DNA of 64,000 nucleotides from Neobacillus cucumis (GTDB taxonomy: Bacteria > Bacillota > Bacilli > Bacillales > Cytobacillaceae). The notes beneath the pieces were generated by a model that ran no database searches, was not told the origin of the DNA, and saw nothing but the letters and a program-made list of their open reading frames with translations. The stretch covers positions 248,001 to 312,000 of the forward strand of contig NZ_JAFBEX010000002.1 of NCBI RefSeq assembly GCF_016908975.1, given 5' to 3'. Position 1 is the first letter of the stretch. Each line of letters opens with the position of its first letter. Both the position numbers and the translations under genes were made by a program. Positions 1 to 7,886 of this stretch are shown here, piece after piece.

Positions 1-345
1 TCGTAATAGTGCGTCAACGAAGTCCTTACAGCTAAATTGACTGACCACGGGAATATGCGGGCTGTTCAGATGCACTTTAATGTTATCAATACCTAAACCT
101 GTTATAGCAGCTAATATATGTTCTGTATGTTCGATCCTGTTATTATTTTTCACAAGTGATGTCCAACGGGAATCAGTCTGAGCATATTGTGCTACACATT
201 CTATTTCTGTTTTCCCTTGTAGATCATCCCGGACAAATACAACACCAGAATCGGGTGGTGATGGATAAAAGGTGACTGTCGATTGGATTTCACCAGTAAT
301 GGACGTTCCGCTGCATTGAACTGAATTTTTTATCGATTTTTGCAT
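1..345 (-). CDS. LpxC-like UDP-acyl-GlcNAc deacetylase, N-terminal part (runs off window)
   Basis: Reading from ATG at 345 gives 115 residues before the window edge. They follow the LpxC N-terminal plan: a GTSITGE segment (family G-x-G-L-H-x-G region), TVTFYPSPPDSGVVF (family LTLRPAPANTGVVF), then EHTEHILAAITGLGIDNIKV (family STVEHLLAALAGLGIDN) with the first zinc histidine at residue 76, and PHIPVVSQFSCKDFVDAL in place of the usual P-E-I-P-I-x-D-G-S-A-x-P-F-V. LpxC removes the 2-N-acetyl group of UDP-3-acyl-GlcNAc in lipid A synthesis. This organism should have no lipid A, so a role on another amino-sugar nucleotide is inferred. The D-G-S-A segment is missing, so the substrate is probably different. 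It is the last gene seen of a minus-strand run of three. The family call is confident, the substrate unknown. Confidence 0.8.
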   Translation of the reverse strand, partial: MQKSIKNSVQCSGTSITGEIQSTVTFYPSPPDSGVVFVRDDLQGKTEIECVAQYAQTDSRWTSLVKNNNRIEHTEHILAAITGLGIDNIKVHLNSPHIPVVSQFSCKDFVDALLR

Positions 346-360
346 ATGGAGATCCCTGCC

Positions 361-1332
361 TTATCCTGATGATTTACTCACTACGTTTAAAATTTCTTTA
401 GCTCGGTGTGTGTAGGTATGGTTCGAGTAGACTTCCTTCTGTCCCAGTTTCGCAATAGTCTTTCTTTCATTTTCATGTGTAAGATAATAATCAACTAACT
501 TTAAAGTTTCTTTTGGAGAAGATGAACAAACAAGATGCTTTTTCGATATAAATAATTCTTCCACGGCAGGGGTATGCGGTGTAAGCAGAAATCCCTGAGA
601 TGCTAGGACTTCAAATGTTCTAGAGTTTAATTCTGTAAAAGTGTTTTGAAAGCCGAGAACGATTTTTGCCGTGCTATATACATCGTTTGTTTCTGTATAT
701 GGAAGTTTTTGTTTCAGAAATTTAGATGGTACGTCAAATCCGATGATATTGGGGTCTACCTTTTCCCAGCGGTTGCCCCAAATTTTTACGTTATATCCTT
801 TTTCAAGTAATGGTTGCAAGAGAATCTGGACGCTATCTTTGCGGTAAGAACTCCAGGTTACTCCTGCAGTGGCTACAACAGCAATGTCACAGGAATACTG
901 CTCCTGCTTGTTGCCTGGTTTGTGGAAATCAGGATTACATGCCCATGTAAGGTGATGGGCGGAATATCCCAGATTTTTATAATAAATAACGGAATCTCTG
1001 TCTATTGTAAAAATATAATCGGGATGTGTGGTTTCAATATAATACAAAGACCATTTTTCCCTCCAACGAGGATCTTCTGTTGCCCAATAAGCATGTTTCA
1101 CTCCATATTTTTTTAGAAGCCTGTGGAGGAGTTGTAAATTGACTCTTGTATGAATTTTTGTCCATCCGGCAGTTACAGCCAAATCTGGCTTAAATTCCTT
1201 AAGTGTCTTTTCCAATTCTTCTTCTTGAATATCTGTTAATATTTTGACAGTACAGCCACTCTTTTCAAAACCGGAAGGAAGACCCAATAAATACTGTTTT
1301 GCGGCTTCAATAAATAGGATTTTCAAATTCAT
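361..1332 (-). CDS. cgeB: CgeB-family glycosyltransferase (spore maturation)
   Basis: A protein of about 323 residues with the CgeB-type glycosyltransferase fold (GT-B, Glyco_trans_1_2). The N-terminal half carries ILFIEA and an ATEDPR segment, and the C-terminal half carries AKIVLGFQNTF followed by LNSRTFEVLASQGFLLTP, the typical donor-binding region of this family, which includes B. subtilis CgeB (about 317 residues). CgeB proteins act late in sporulation and alter the spore surface, presumably by glycosylating crust or exosporium proteins. GTG (1335) and ATG (1332) adjoin at the start; I chose ATG. The upstream minus-strand gene ends only a few bases away, so the two are probably translationally coupled. 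The adjacent collagen-like protein is a plausible acceptor, but that is inference. Confidence 0.8.
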   Translation of the reverse strand: MNLKILFIEAAKQYLLGLPSGFEKSGCTVKILTDIQEEELEKTLKEFKPDLAVTAGWTKIHTRVNLQLLHRLLKKYGVKHAYWATEDPRWREKWSLYYIETTHPDYIFTIDRDSVIYYKNLGYSAHHLTWACNPDFHKPGNKQEQYSCDIAVVATAGVTWSSYRKDSVQILLQPLLEKGYNVKIWGNRWEKVDPNIIGFDVPSKFLKQKLPYTETNDVYSTAKIVLGFQNTFTELNSRTFEVLASQGFLLTPHTPAVEELFISKKHLVCSSSPKETLKLVDYYLTHENERKTIAKLGQKEVYSNHTYTHRAKEILNVVSKSSG

Positions 1333-1341
1333 CACCCATTT

Positions 1342-2310
1342 TCATAAAGTTAACCTGTAGGTTTCACGTAACACGCCACGTCCGCCAAACCCTTCCTTAA
1401 ACTTAAATAAACCTTGATTTACCGCTTTCCCTTTATTCTCAGTAGAAATACCCCAATCCACAAAGTGGTACCCTTCGTTTATCCCTCGCTGTATAAGGGT
1501 ACTGAAAACAAGGTTCAAAGGTCTAAAGTGTTGGAATTTTTCATCATGGCATATATAAAAACAATTTAATACACGATTGTTAAGGATAAAAACCAAAACA
1601 CCAGCAATCATTTTTTCCTCGTAGAAGGCAGAAAAAAGTTTAATTTTTTCTGGAAATCTGTTTGCAAGATCAAGAATTTCATTGTAAGTGTGAGTAGGAA
1701 AGGTGTTATGTCTTTTTATTAAATTAGATTCTAACATTTTCCAAAACTCAGCAAGATCATTACTTTCTTTTACGATAACCCCGCTATTTATTGCTTTGTT
1801 CCTATTTCTTATCGCATTTTTTTCCATATGAAGTTCAATATTTTCGATATTATTAAGAGGGAGGGCGGTCGCTAATTCGGAAATCTCAGGAGAAAATCCG
1901 TAATATCTTAATGAAAAATCTATTTCATCAGAAGGCCAGGAATGGTAAATGCGGGGAACCATTTTCATTTCAATGGCTTTTACTCCCAAATTCTTGCCGT
2001 GTTCAATTAAGAGAGGGATTAGCGTTAGGGCTTTTGCAGTGTCAAAGGATTGATCAATGATAATTCCACCATGTGAGGCTCCCGGATGAGAACAAAAAAT
2101 GAATGATTCATTTTCGGACTTTAATGCTGCTGGGATCACAGCGATAATTCGATCTTTGTTGTCAATTGCCAATAGAGAACAATCTTTGAATTTTCCTTTG
2201 GAGTGGTAATTAAGAAATTTGCGTTGCTGCATAAAGGTTCCATTTTTTGAATTTTGAACAAAGCTATCCCATTTGCTTTCATATTCATCCGTGAAAGATT
2301 TTATTTTCAT
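1342..2310 (-). CDS. FemAB/GNAT-like N-acyltransferase
   Basis: A 322-residue protein of the FemAB-like, double-GNAT type (Acetyltransf_6). Visible features are a two-domain layout, MIAGVLVFILNNRVLNCFY (the acyl-CoA or aminoacyl binding strand seen in this group) and YHFVDWGISTENKG near the C-terminus. Relatives transfer amino acids or acyl groups onto cell-wall or surface sugars. The specific acceptor cannot be read from sequence. It is the first gene of the minus-strand run with the CgeB-like and LpxC-like genes and is divergent from the collagen-like and amino-sugar genes. A role acylating or decorating the sugar made by this cluster is inferred. The start at 2310 is preceded by a weak GGTG ribosome site. 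Confidence 0.65.
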   Translation of the reverse strand: MKIKSFTDEYESKWDSFVQNSKNGTFMQQRKFLNYHSKGKFKDCSLLAIDNKDRIIAVIPAALKSENESFIFCSHPGASHGGIIIDQSFDTAKALTLIPLLIEHGKNLGVKAIEMKMVPRIYHSWPSDEIDFSLRYYGFSPEISELATALPLNNIENIELHMEKNAIRNRNKAINSGVIVKESNDLAEFWKMLESNLIKRHNTFPTHTYNEILDLANRFPEKIKLFSAFYEEKMIAGVLVFILNNRVLNCFYICHDEKFQHFRPLNLVFSTLIQRGINEGYHFVDWGISTENKGKAVNQGLFKFKEGFGGRGVLRETYRLTL

Positions 2311-2527
2311 TTTATATCACCAGTTTATATGAAATGTATTCTTCTACTTCTTATACTCCTAAAAACAAAACGGAATTTCTCGTTAGTTTATTCGAGGACT
2401 TTTTCTTAGGTGACGTATTAAAGAGTAATTTAATTTTTATTAAGACCTTTCTTCACCAAAGGAAGATTCAGTACATATTACTAAAAAGTATATGATATAT
2501 GAGTTACTACAAAGAGAGGTAATAAAA
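2311..2527. promoter_or_regulatory. Divergent promoter region of the surface-sugar locus
   Basis: AT-rich 217 bp between the minus-strand FemAB-like gene and the plus-strand collagen-like gene. Both directions must start here. Several CATA-containing hexamers are present, as expected for late sporulation sigma factors, but no complete sigma-K or sigma-G promoter could be assigned with confidence. A good ribosome site (AGAGAGG) precedes ATG 2528. Confidence 0.35.
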
Positions 2528-2713
2528 ATGACAAAAGATCATCACCTTTCTGGAAACCCAGGAGAACCCAAAGGTCCCAAAGGTCCCAAAGGTCCAAAAG
2601 GTCCAAAAGGTCCAAAAGGTCCAAAAGGTCCAAAAGGTCCAGAACCAAAAGGCACGAAACCAAAAGGTCCAAAGCCGCCAGAATTTCCACCTCCATCTGA
2701 TGCGGATTATTAA
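2528..2713 (+). CDS. Mini collagen-like protein with Gly-Pro-Lys repeats
   Basis: A 61-residue protein starting at ATG 2528 behind AGAGAGG (an upstream in-frame ATG at 2492 has no ribosome site). After a short head (MTKDHHLSGNPGEP) it consists of about seven or eight Gly-Pro-Lys triplets, then GPEPKGTKPKGPKPPEF and an acidic tail ending DADY. Gly-X-Y repeats are the collagen pattern found in spore-surface proteins such as BclA, but this one is very short, lysine-rich and has no visible exosporium-targeting leader or C-terminal globular domain. The codons are near-identical 9-mers, so the repeat probably expands and contracts. It lies just upstream of sugar genes and opposite a CgeB-like gene, which suggests a spore-surface glycan carrier (inference). 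Confidence 0.7.
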   Translation: MTKDHHLSGNPGEPKGPKGPKGPKGPKGPKGPKGPKGPEPKGTKPKGPKPPEFPPPSDADY

Positions 2714-2739
2714 ACAAACTTATACAAACGATTTCTAAA

Positions 2740-2772
2740 AGGCCATTGTTGAATAGACGATGGCCCTTTATC
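2740..2772 (+). terminator. Rho-independent terminator after the collagen-like gene
   Basis: GGCCAT paired with ATGGCC around a loop of about 15 bases, followed by a CTTT run. It lies between the collagen-like gene and the aminotransferase, so readthrough would set the ratio of the two. Confidence 0.6.
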
Positions 2773-2803
2773 AAGGATAAATAGCATATTGAGGTGAGAG
2801 AGA

Positions 2804-3901
2804 ATGATTCCTCTTGTTGATATAAAAACTGAATATGAACAATTAAAAAATGAATTGAACCGTGCTATCCTGGACGTATTAGAAAGCAGCTATTTTATAT
2901 TAGGTCCAGAGGGAGAAAAATTGGAGAAAGAAATATCTCAATATATTGGTGTTTCCCATGCGTTAGGCGTGGCAAATGGTACGGACGCACTGCTTTTATG
3001 TTTAGAAGCTTTAAATATCGGAAGCGGTGATGAGGTAATTACAACACCATTTACTTTTTTTGCTACGGCAGAAGTAATCGCAAGGGTGGGGGCCACACCA
3101 GTTTTTGTCGATATTGATCCAAAGACGTATAACATGAATCCCGAATTGATTGAAAGTGTAATCACAGAAAAAACGAAAGCGATTATCGTTGTACATTTAT
3201 TTGGTCAATCTGTTGATATGGATGCTATTATGACCATTTCCAATAAGTATAACCTTCGTGTTATAGAGGATGCCTGTCAATCCATAGGAGCTTCCTACCG
3301 AGGGAAAAAAGTTGGTTCTTTCGGGGATTTTGGTTGCTTTTCTTTCTTTCCTTCCAAAAATTTGGGAGCGTACGGTGATGGCGGAATGATTGTTACGAAT
3401 AATAGTGATTTATTTAGTAAATTGAAATTGCTGAGGAACCATGGCAGTTCAGAACGGTATGTCCATACAGATATTGGATTAAATAGCCGATTAGATGAAA
3501 TACAAGCTGCGATTCTTAGAGTGAAATTCAAACGGTTAGACGAATGGAATAATCGTCGAAAAGAATTAGCGGAAAATTATTCATTGGAATTGGCGGATAC
3601 TGTTAAAGTCCCAGTAGAAGCAGAAGATAGAGAACACGTCTATCATCAATATTGTATAGAGACCAGTCAACGGGAGAAATTAGCCCAATTTCTAGAACAA
3701 AAAGAAATTGCAACAGGCATTTATTACCCCATACCACTCCACCTCCAACAAGCTTTTATTCATCTTGGATATAAAAATGATCATTTTCCAGTTTCGGAAG
3801 GATGCGCCAAAAGAATTTTGGCTTTACCAATAAATCCAATGATGACACAAAAACAACAAGACTATATTATAGCAGCAATAAAAGAATTTTTTGGTGATTA
3901 G
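2804..3901 (+). CDS. DegT/DnrJ/EryC1-family sugar aminotransferase (GnnB/WbpE-like)
   Basis: A 365-residue PLP enzyme. The fold-type I pattern of nucleotide-sugar aminotransferases is clear: NGTDALLLCLEAL, PFTFFATAEVIARVGATPVFVDID, the VIEDACQSIGA aspartate, and the PLP lysine in FFPSKNLGAYGDGG. The C-terminal part contains the substrate segment SRLDEIQAAIL. These enzymes put an amino group from glutamate onto a keto-sugar nucleotide. The Gfo/Idh dehydrogenase starts 2 bases after the stop codon. The pairing of a 3-dehydrogenase with a DegT enzyme is that of GnnA/GnnB and WbpB/WbpE, which form 3-amino-3-deoxy sugars. Start ATG 2804 follows GAGGTGAGAGAGA. The exact sugar is inferred. Confidence 0.85.
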   Translation: MIPLVDIKTEYEQLKNELNRAILDVLESSYFILGPEGEKLEKEISQYIGVSHALGVANGTDALLLCLEALNIGSGDEVITTPFTFFATAEVIARVGATPVFVDIDPKTYNMNPELIESVITEKTKAIIVVHLFGQSVDMDAIMTISNKYNLRVIEDACQSIGASYRGKKVGSFGDFGCFSFFPSKNLGAYGDGGMIVTNNSDLFSKLKLLRNHGSSERYVHTDIGLNSRLDEIQAAILRVKFKRLDEWNNRRKELAENYSLELADTVKVPVEAEDREHVYHQYCIETSQREKLAQFLEQKEIATGIYYPIPLHLQQAFIHLGYKNDHFPVSEGCAKRILALPINPMMTQKQQDYIIAAIKEFFGD

Positions 3902-3903
3902 CC

Positions 3904-4869
3904 ATGGTCACAATTAAAATAGGGGTTGTGGGCGTTGGAAGTATGGGGGTTAATCATTGTAAAGTCCTACAAATGCTGAAAAAAGCAGATTTTATCGGAG
4001 TATTTGATATTGACCAGAAAAGAAGTGAAAAAATAGCAAAAACGTTTGGCATTCAAAGCTTTTCGTCTTACACCGAACTCATCAATGCAGTTGATGCGGT
4101 CATCATAGCCGTCCATACGCCCTATCATTTTTCATTAACGATGCAAGCGATTCAGCAAGGTAAACATGTCTTGGTTGAAAAACCATTTGTGTCTTCATTA
4201 AAGGAAGCTCAGCAAATAATAAAAGCGGTAGATAATGGGTCAGTTGTAGTTCAAGTTGGTCACGTAGAACGTTTTAACCCTGCTTTCAAACAGCTATCAG
4301 AGCTTATAAATAAGGAAAATGTGATTTCTATAGAGGCTAGGAGATTTGGAGTACCGAACCGAAGTATTGAAACAGATGTAATCCTTGATTTAATGATCCA
4401 TGATATCGACCTCGTATTACAACTAGTTGATAGCCCGATTTCAACAGTGAACGCTGTCGGCTATTTCATTGAAGATGGTAAACAATTAGAGGCTGCGTCA
4501 GCACTGATATCCTTTCAAAATGGGTGTTTCGCATCCTTGCTAACAAGCCGTTTTTCTTTAGAAAAAAAGAGAGAAATAAACGTAACGGAAAAGGATAGGT
4601 TCCTTAAAACGAACCTTTTATCCAAGGAGTTATACGTTTACCATAAGTCAAAACTTTCTCCATCTGATAGCCGTTCCTACCATGTTGAAAATACTATAGA
4701 AAAAATTTTGACCCCTCATCAAGAAACACTTTATTTAGAAATTGAACACTTTATACAATCCATAGAATCTAAGCAGTCACCTTTGGTTGGTGTCCATGAT
4801 GCTTATAAAGTGCAGGAAGTTGCTGAAAAAATTAAAGAACAGATTGAAAAAGGTAGAAATCAGGGATAA
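3904..4869 (+). CDS. Gfo/Idh/MocA oxidoreductase, GnnA-like UDP-sugar 3-dehydrogenase
   Basis: A 321-residue NAD-dependent oxidoreductase. The N-terminal Rossmann fold has GVVGVGSMGVNH, the family signature follows as GKHVLVEKPFVSS, and then VGHVERFNPAF and VILDLMIHDIDLVLQLV. The GHxERFNPA and DLMIHDIDL motifs are characteristic of the branch that includes GnnA, the UDP-GlcNAc 3-dehydrogenase found next to lpx genes in some Gram-negatives. It would oxidise the C3 hydroxyl so that the neighbouring aminotransferase can add an amino group. ATG 3904 overlaps nothing but follows the aminotransferase stop by two bases, so they are co-translated. Confidence 0.8.
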   Translation: MVTIKIGVVGVGSMGVNHCKVLQMLKKADFIGVFDIDQKRSEKIAKTFGIQSFSSYTELINAVDAVIIAVHTPYHFSLTMQAIQQGKHVLVEKPFVSSLKEAQQIIKAVDNGSVVVQVGHVERFNPAFKQLSELINKENVISIEARRFGVPNRSIETDVILDLMIHDIDLVLQLVDSPISTVNAVGYFIEDGKQLEAASALISFQNGCFASLLTSRFSLEKKREINVTEKDRFLKTNLLSKELYVYHKSKLSPSDSRSYHVENTIEKILTPHQETLYLEIEHFIQSIESKQSPLVGVHDAYKVQEVAEKIKEQIEKGRNQG

Positions 4870-4909
4870 AGAATTGAATGTAGGGAATTAGAAATGTGAG
4901 TATTTACCA

Positions 4910-4947
4910 AACAGGCAGCTGTCAAAAAGACTGTTGTCTGTTTTTAT
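4910..4947 (+). terminator. Terminator after the amino-sugar genes
   Basis: ACAG-CAG arm paired with TTG-CTGT across a loop containing TCAAAAAGA, followed by TTTTT. Confidence 0.55.
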
Positions 4948-5079
4948 AAGTGAATAATTTAGCAAAGTATTTAATTTCTCTTAAAATATGACATTTGTCC
5001 GTTTTCATTTTACGTTATGGTTCATAAGATATAGCATGTACTTTTCATTAAAATGCGATATGGCTTGGAGCGTGAAAAT

Positions 5080-5619
5080 TTGAAAATACTTGCGATATCT
5101 GACACCCATGATTATTATCGGAACCACCCTGACATATCACCTGATTTGGTACTCTTATTAGGCGATAATGAGTTTGACGAAATAAGAGAAATTGAGAAAA
5201 AATATAACTGCCCTATAGTAGGAGTTTTGGGGAATCATGACCGTCCTGATTACTATGAAAATACTAACATTATTTATGTTCATCAAAAGATCATTACAGT
5301 AAATGGAATCAAAATAGCTGGATTTAACGGTTCAATTGCTTATAAAAGGAAACAATCCCTTTTATTTTTTGAAGAGGAAGTATTTGAATTCGTAAAAGAC
5401 TTGGAACCAGTAGATATTTTTATTGCACACAGTAATCCCTGGACAGAAGATTCTATAAACTTCGACGTAGAGCATCGGGGATTTGAGGCCTTTAATTATT
5501 ACATCAATACCAAGCAACCAAAATACTTTATACACGGTCACCTTCACAAACCAAGCTCTTATTTAGTTGAGAATACAAATTTAATATCTGTTTATCCATA
5601 TAAAATTATAGATTACTAA
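5080..5619 (+). CDS. Calcineurin-like metallophosphoesterase
   Basis: A small phosphoesterase of 179 residues if started at TTG 5080, which lies nine bases after GGAG and begins LKILAISDTHD, exactly where this family normally starts. An upstream ATG at 5053 is in frame but has no ribosome site. Metal motifs in order: SDTHD, LLGDNE, GNHDRPDYY, AHSNPW and HGHLHKPS, i.e. the D-x-H, G-D, G-N-H-D, H and G-H-x-H set. It is most likely a cytoplasmic phosphodiesterase; the substrate cannot be told. It is monocistronic, in a spacer between the sugar locus and cotB. Confidence 0.75.
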   Translation: MKILAISDTHDYYRNHPDISPDLVLLLGDNEFDEIREIEKKYNCPIVGVLGNHDRPDYYENTNIIYVHQKIITVNGIKIAGFNGSIAYKRKQSLLFFEEEVFEFVKDLEPVDIFIAHSNPWTEDSINFDVEHRGFEAFNYYINTKQPKYFIHGHLHKPSSYLVENTNLISVYPYKIIDY

Positions 5620-5783
5620 TAATGGAAATAACTTTTTCACCATTTACTTCTATTGATTGGAGCCAAATTTCTATCATGGAGTGTTGAAAAATTGATGAAC
5701 GGAAAAAAGGAAAGAGAATGAAAGTTAATGACAGTTGGGATTCCACTCTGCGAAAGTTGAGTTATTAAATAGTAATTTTTTGA

Positions 5784-5815
5784 AAAGGTGTACAAAATGG
5801 TGCACCTTTTTAAAT
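5784..5815 (+). terminator. Rho-independent terminator
   Basis: AAGGTGTACA/TGCACCTT hairpin followed by TTTTT, about 165 bases after the phosphoesterase stop. The spacer between 5620 and 5783 holds nothing else I can name. Confidence 0.6.
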
Positions 5816-5862
5816 GCCATAATTTATATGACATATTACAATCACTATAAATAGCAATGGGA

Positions 5863-5906
5863 TTTAAAAAAGATGACCCCTGTTCACAATACAGAGATCA
5901 TCTTTA
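5863..5906 (-). terminator. Terminator of cotB
   Basis: AAAGATGA paired with TCATCTTT. On the minus strand the 3' arm is followed by TTTTTTAAAT. Confidence 0.6.
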
Positions 5907-5944
5907 TCGTTACTCATTTACTCGTCTTCATTCACCCGTGGTAC

Positions 5945-6484
5945 TTAATATGAACTTGAGCTTGAACTTGATTCATCACTTGAACTTGATTCATCACTTG
6001 AACTTGATTCATCATTAGAACTTGAACTTGAACTTGATTCATCACTTGATTCATCATATTCGGGGTTAGTCCTTCCATAACTGATATTTTTAATGTGGAA
6101 AAGGGCAACACGAATAATCTCATCACAATTCACTAAAATAGCAAAATTATCTTCTAAACCAGTTAGTAACCCCTCTACAGTTTCAGGACCGCCACGATTA
6201 ATTCGTACCCATTCATATTTGGAGCATTTAAACAACCCTTTAAAATTGTGTGCTTTTTTAAGTTCGAGGTCTTCCGGAACTTCAACATGGATCATCATAT
6301 TACCTGTTCCACTTACAGTAAAACTTTTAATATGATGACTGTTGTAGTAAACGACCTCCTCATCTGTAAGAATGACAATATAATCTTCACCCACATGCAA
6401 TAACTTTCCAATTCTGGATTCTGGGCCATCCCGGTCAACCTTGATTACTTTATCTATAAAATTCTTCAAGATGTGATCACACAT
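5945..6484 (-). CDS. cotB: CotB-like outer spore coat protein with serine-rich tail
   Basis: A 179-residue protein with two related segments, each built like B. subtilis CotB: DRDGPESRIGKLLHVGEDY...YYNSHHIKSF near residues 17-55 and INRGGPETVEGLLTGLEDN...ALFHIKNIS near 94-135. The G-G-P-E-x-x-x-G-x-L and HIKSI motifs are diagnostic. After about residue 146 the protein is only Asp/Glu/Ser (repeated DESSSS). CotB has a longer, lysine/serine-rich tail that is phosphorylated by CotH; here the tail is short and acidic. It should be assembled on the outer coat late in sporulation. The tail is encoded by near-perfect tandem repeats (5950-6055), prone to length change. Confidence 0.85.
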   Translation of the reverse strand: MCDHILKNFIDKVIKVDRDGPESRIGKLLHVGEDYIVILTDEEVVYYNSHHIKSFTVSGTGNMMIHVEVPEDLELKKAHNFKGLFKCSKYEWVRINRGGPETVEGLLTGLEDNFAILVNCDEIIRVALFHIKNISYGRTNPEYDESSDESSSSSSSNDESSSSDESSSSDESSSSSSSY

Positions 6485-7103
6485 ATTTACAAATTCCCCT
6501 TTAATTAAGATGTAATTTATTTATTTACTTATTTATATGTACCACGAGGATAGGTTGTACTAATGAAACAGCCCGTCCTTTTCACTACTTCTATCACTAT
6601 AGTTCTTACATCTAGTTGAATAATAGTTAATCCTTAATTAAATCAAGGGATTGGTACTTAAACGTTATTACTGTCTAGTCAGATGTCTTTAGATAATAGT
6701 CGGAAAATTAACCATGAATATTATTATTCCATGGTTATAGTGGTTCACCTATAGGTATTAACTTCCAAATAATCTAGAACAGAAAAAGTGAAATTCGCCT
6801 TACCTAGCAGATCTCGATAGGGTAGGAGTGCTGATGACACAGGTATGTCCATAAAATCGCAAGGGGGTGAAAAGGGCGTCATGTAATCTTCACATTTTAA
6901 TGAAAAACAGCAGCCCATTTACTACGTTTATCTATATATCAAATATGGAAGAGAAATTTAATTGCAGAAAGGCAGTGGTGGATGATGGCAAAGTTTAGAA
7001 TCGATGGTTCTCCAGCTATTGTGTACTTTTTTAAGAGGTAGGTGGAATCAAGCCATTTGGACACTTTGAAAACTAAGAATGGTAAAACCAGGAGGGGATA
7101 TTC
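6485..7103. other. Intergenic stretch without a recognisable gene
   Basis: Starts with the cotB upstream region and ends with the nuclease ribosome site (AGGAGGGG, 7091-7098). A 19-codon reading frame (6981-7040) is preceded by only a weak purine-rich site and resembles nothing I know. No hairpin terminator or RNA motif was found. Confidence 0.5.
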
Positions 7104-7709
7104 ATGCGAAAAAGAATAGCAGGAGTCAGCTTCATAACAATCGCAACAATACTAAGTATTCCCACCATGACAGTACATCATGATGAAATAAAACAAGTGG
7201 AAAGCCAGCAGCAGGATATAGTGCAAACAAGTTCGGAAAGTCGGTTCAGCATTCCATCAGATCAGGTACCAATCTCATTAGTGGATACGATTGATGGCGA
7301 TACAATCAAAGTAAAAGTAAACGGAAAGCGGGAAACGGTTCGTTATTTATTGATCGATACACCGGACTCGAAGAAGCCAGACATGTGTGTCCAGCCTTAT
7401 GCAAGGGAGGCTTACGTCAGAAATAATGAGCTGGTGAAAAGCGGAAGCTTAACGATGGAGCGGGAGCAGGAAAACCTTAGGGATTCCCATGGAAGACTAT
7501 TAGCTTATGTTTATGTCGATGGTAAATCCGTTCAAGAAACAATGCTTATGGAAGGATTCGCTCGAGTGGGGTATATCCTGAAGCCACCTTATAAATATCT
7601 GGATTTATATCGGGACGATGAGAGTTTGGCTAGAAGAAACAAATTAAATATCTGGAGCAGAACGAACTTTGTGACAAGGTGGGGATTTAGTGGGTGTGTG
7701 CAATACTAA
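7104..7709 (+). CDS. Secreted thermonuclease (SNase-like)
   Basis: A 201-residue protein with a short hydrophobic N-terminal anchor or signal (residues 6-22) and a staphylococcal-nuclease domain from about residue 57: LVDTIDGDTIKVKVNG, RYLLIDTPD, DSHGRLLAYVYVDGK and ETMLMEGFARVGYI. The catalytic arginines are present (R80 in RYLLIDTP; the R of HGRLLA), but the position of the usual glutamate in the R-L-L-x-x-D-T-P-E motif is Asp here (D88), a conservative change. It resembles B. subtilis YncB/YokF. It should cut DNA or RNA outside the cell or at the membrane. It has a strong ribosome site and no operon partners. Confidence 0.85.
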   Translation: MRKRIAGVSFITIATILSIPTMTVHHDEIKQVESQQQDIVQTSSESRFSIPSDQVPISLVDTIDGDTIKVKVNGKRETVRYLLIDTPDSKKPDMCVQPYAREAYVRNNELVKSGSLTMEREQENLRDSHGRLLAYVYVDGKSVQETMLMEGFARVGYILKPPYKYLDLYRDDESLARRNKLNIWSRTNFVTRWGFSGCVQY

Positions 7710-7886
7710 TTTAATTTTTCATTGATTTATTATTTTAAATACGAAACTAGGTTTAATTGTTACCAGAACTAAATGGTTCACTAGCTCATAATCATTAATT
7801 AAGTGTTTAATTAAAACAGAAGTGTTAAAATAAGGTATTAAAGGTATAGCGGTATTATTTTAATTGCACATAGGAGATAAATTTAA

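Noticed and set aside
2564..2645. Short direct repeats that could suggest a CRISPR array
   Set aside because: Nine-base coding units with no spacers; they are the collagen triplets.
2481..2774. Minus-strand frame rich in LLDLLDLLD repeats
   Set aside because: It is the antisense of the Gly-Pro-Lys repeat in the plus-strand gene, with no ribosome site.
5932..6126. Minus-strand frame with MNQVQVQV repeats
   Set aside because: Alternative frame of the CotB serine repeats.
6981..7040. Short reading frame in the cotB-nuclease spacer
   Set aside because: Only 19 codons, weak ribosome site, no similarity recognised.
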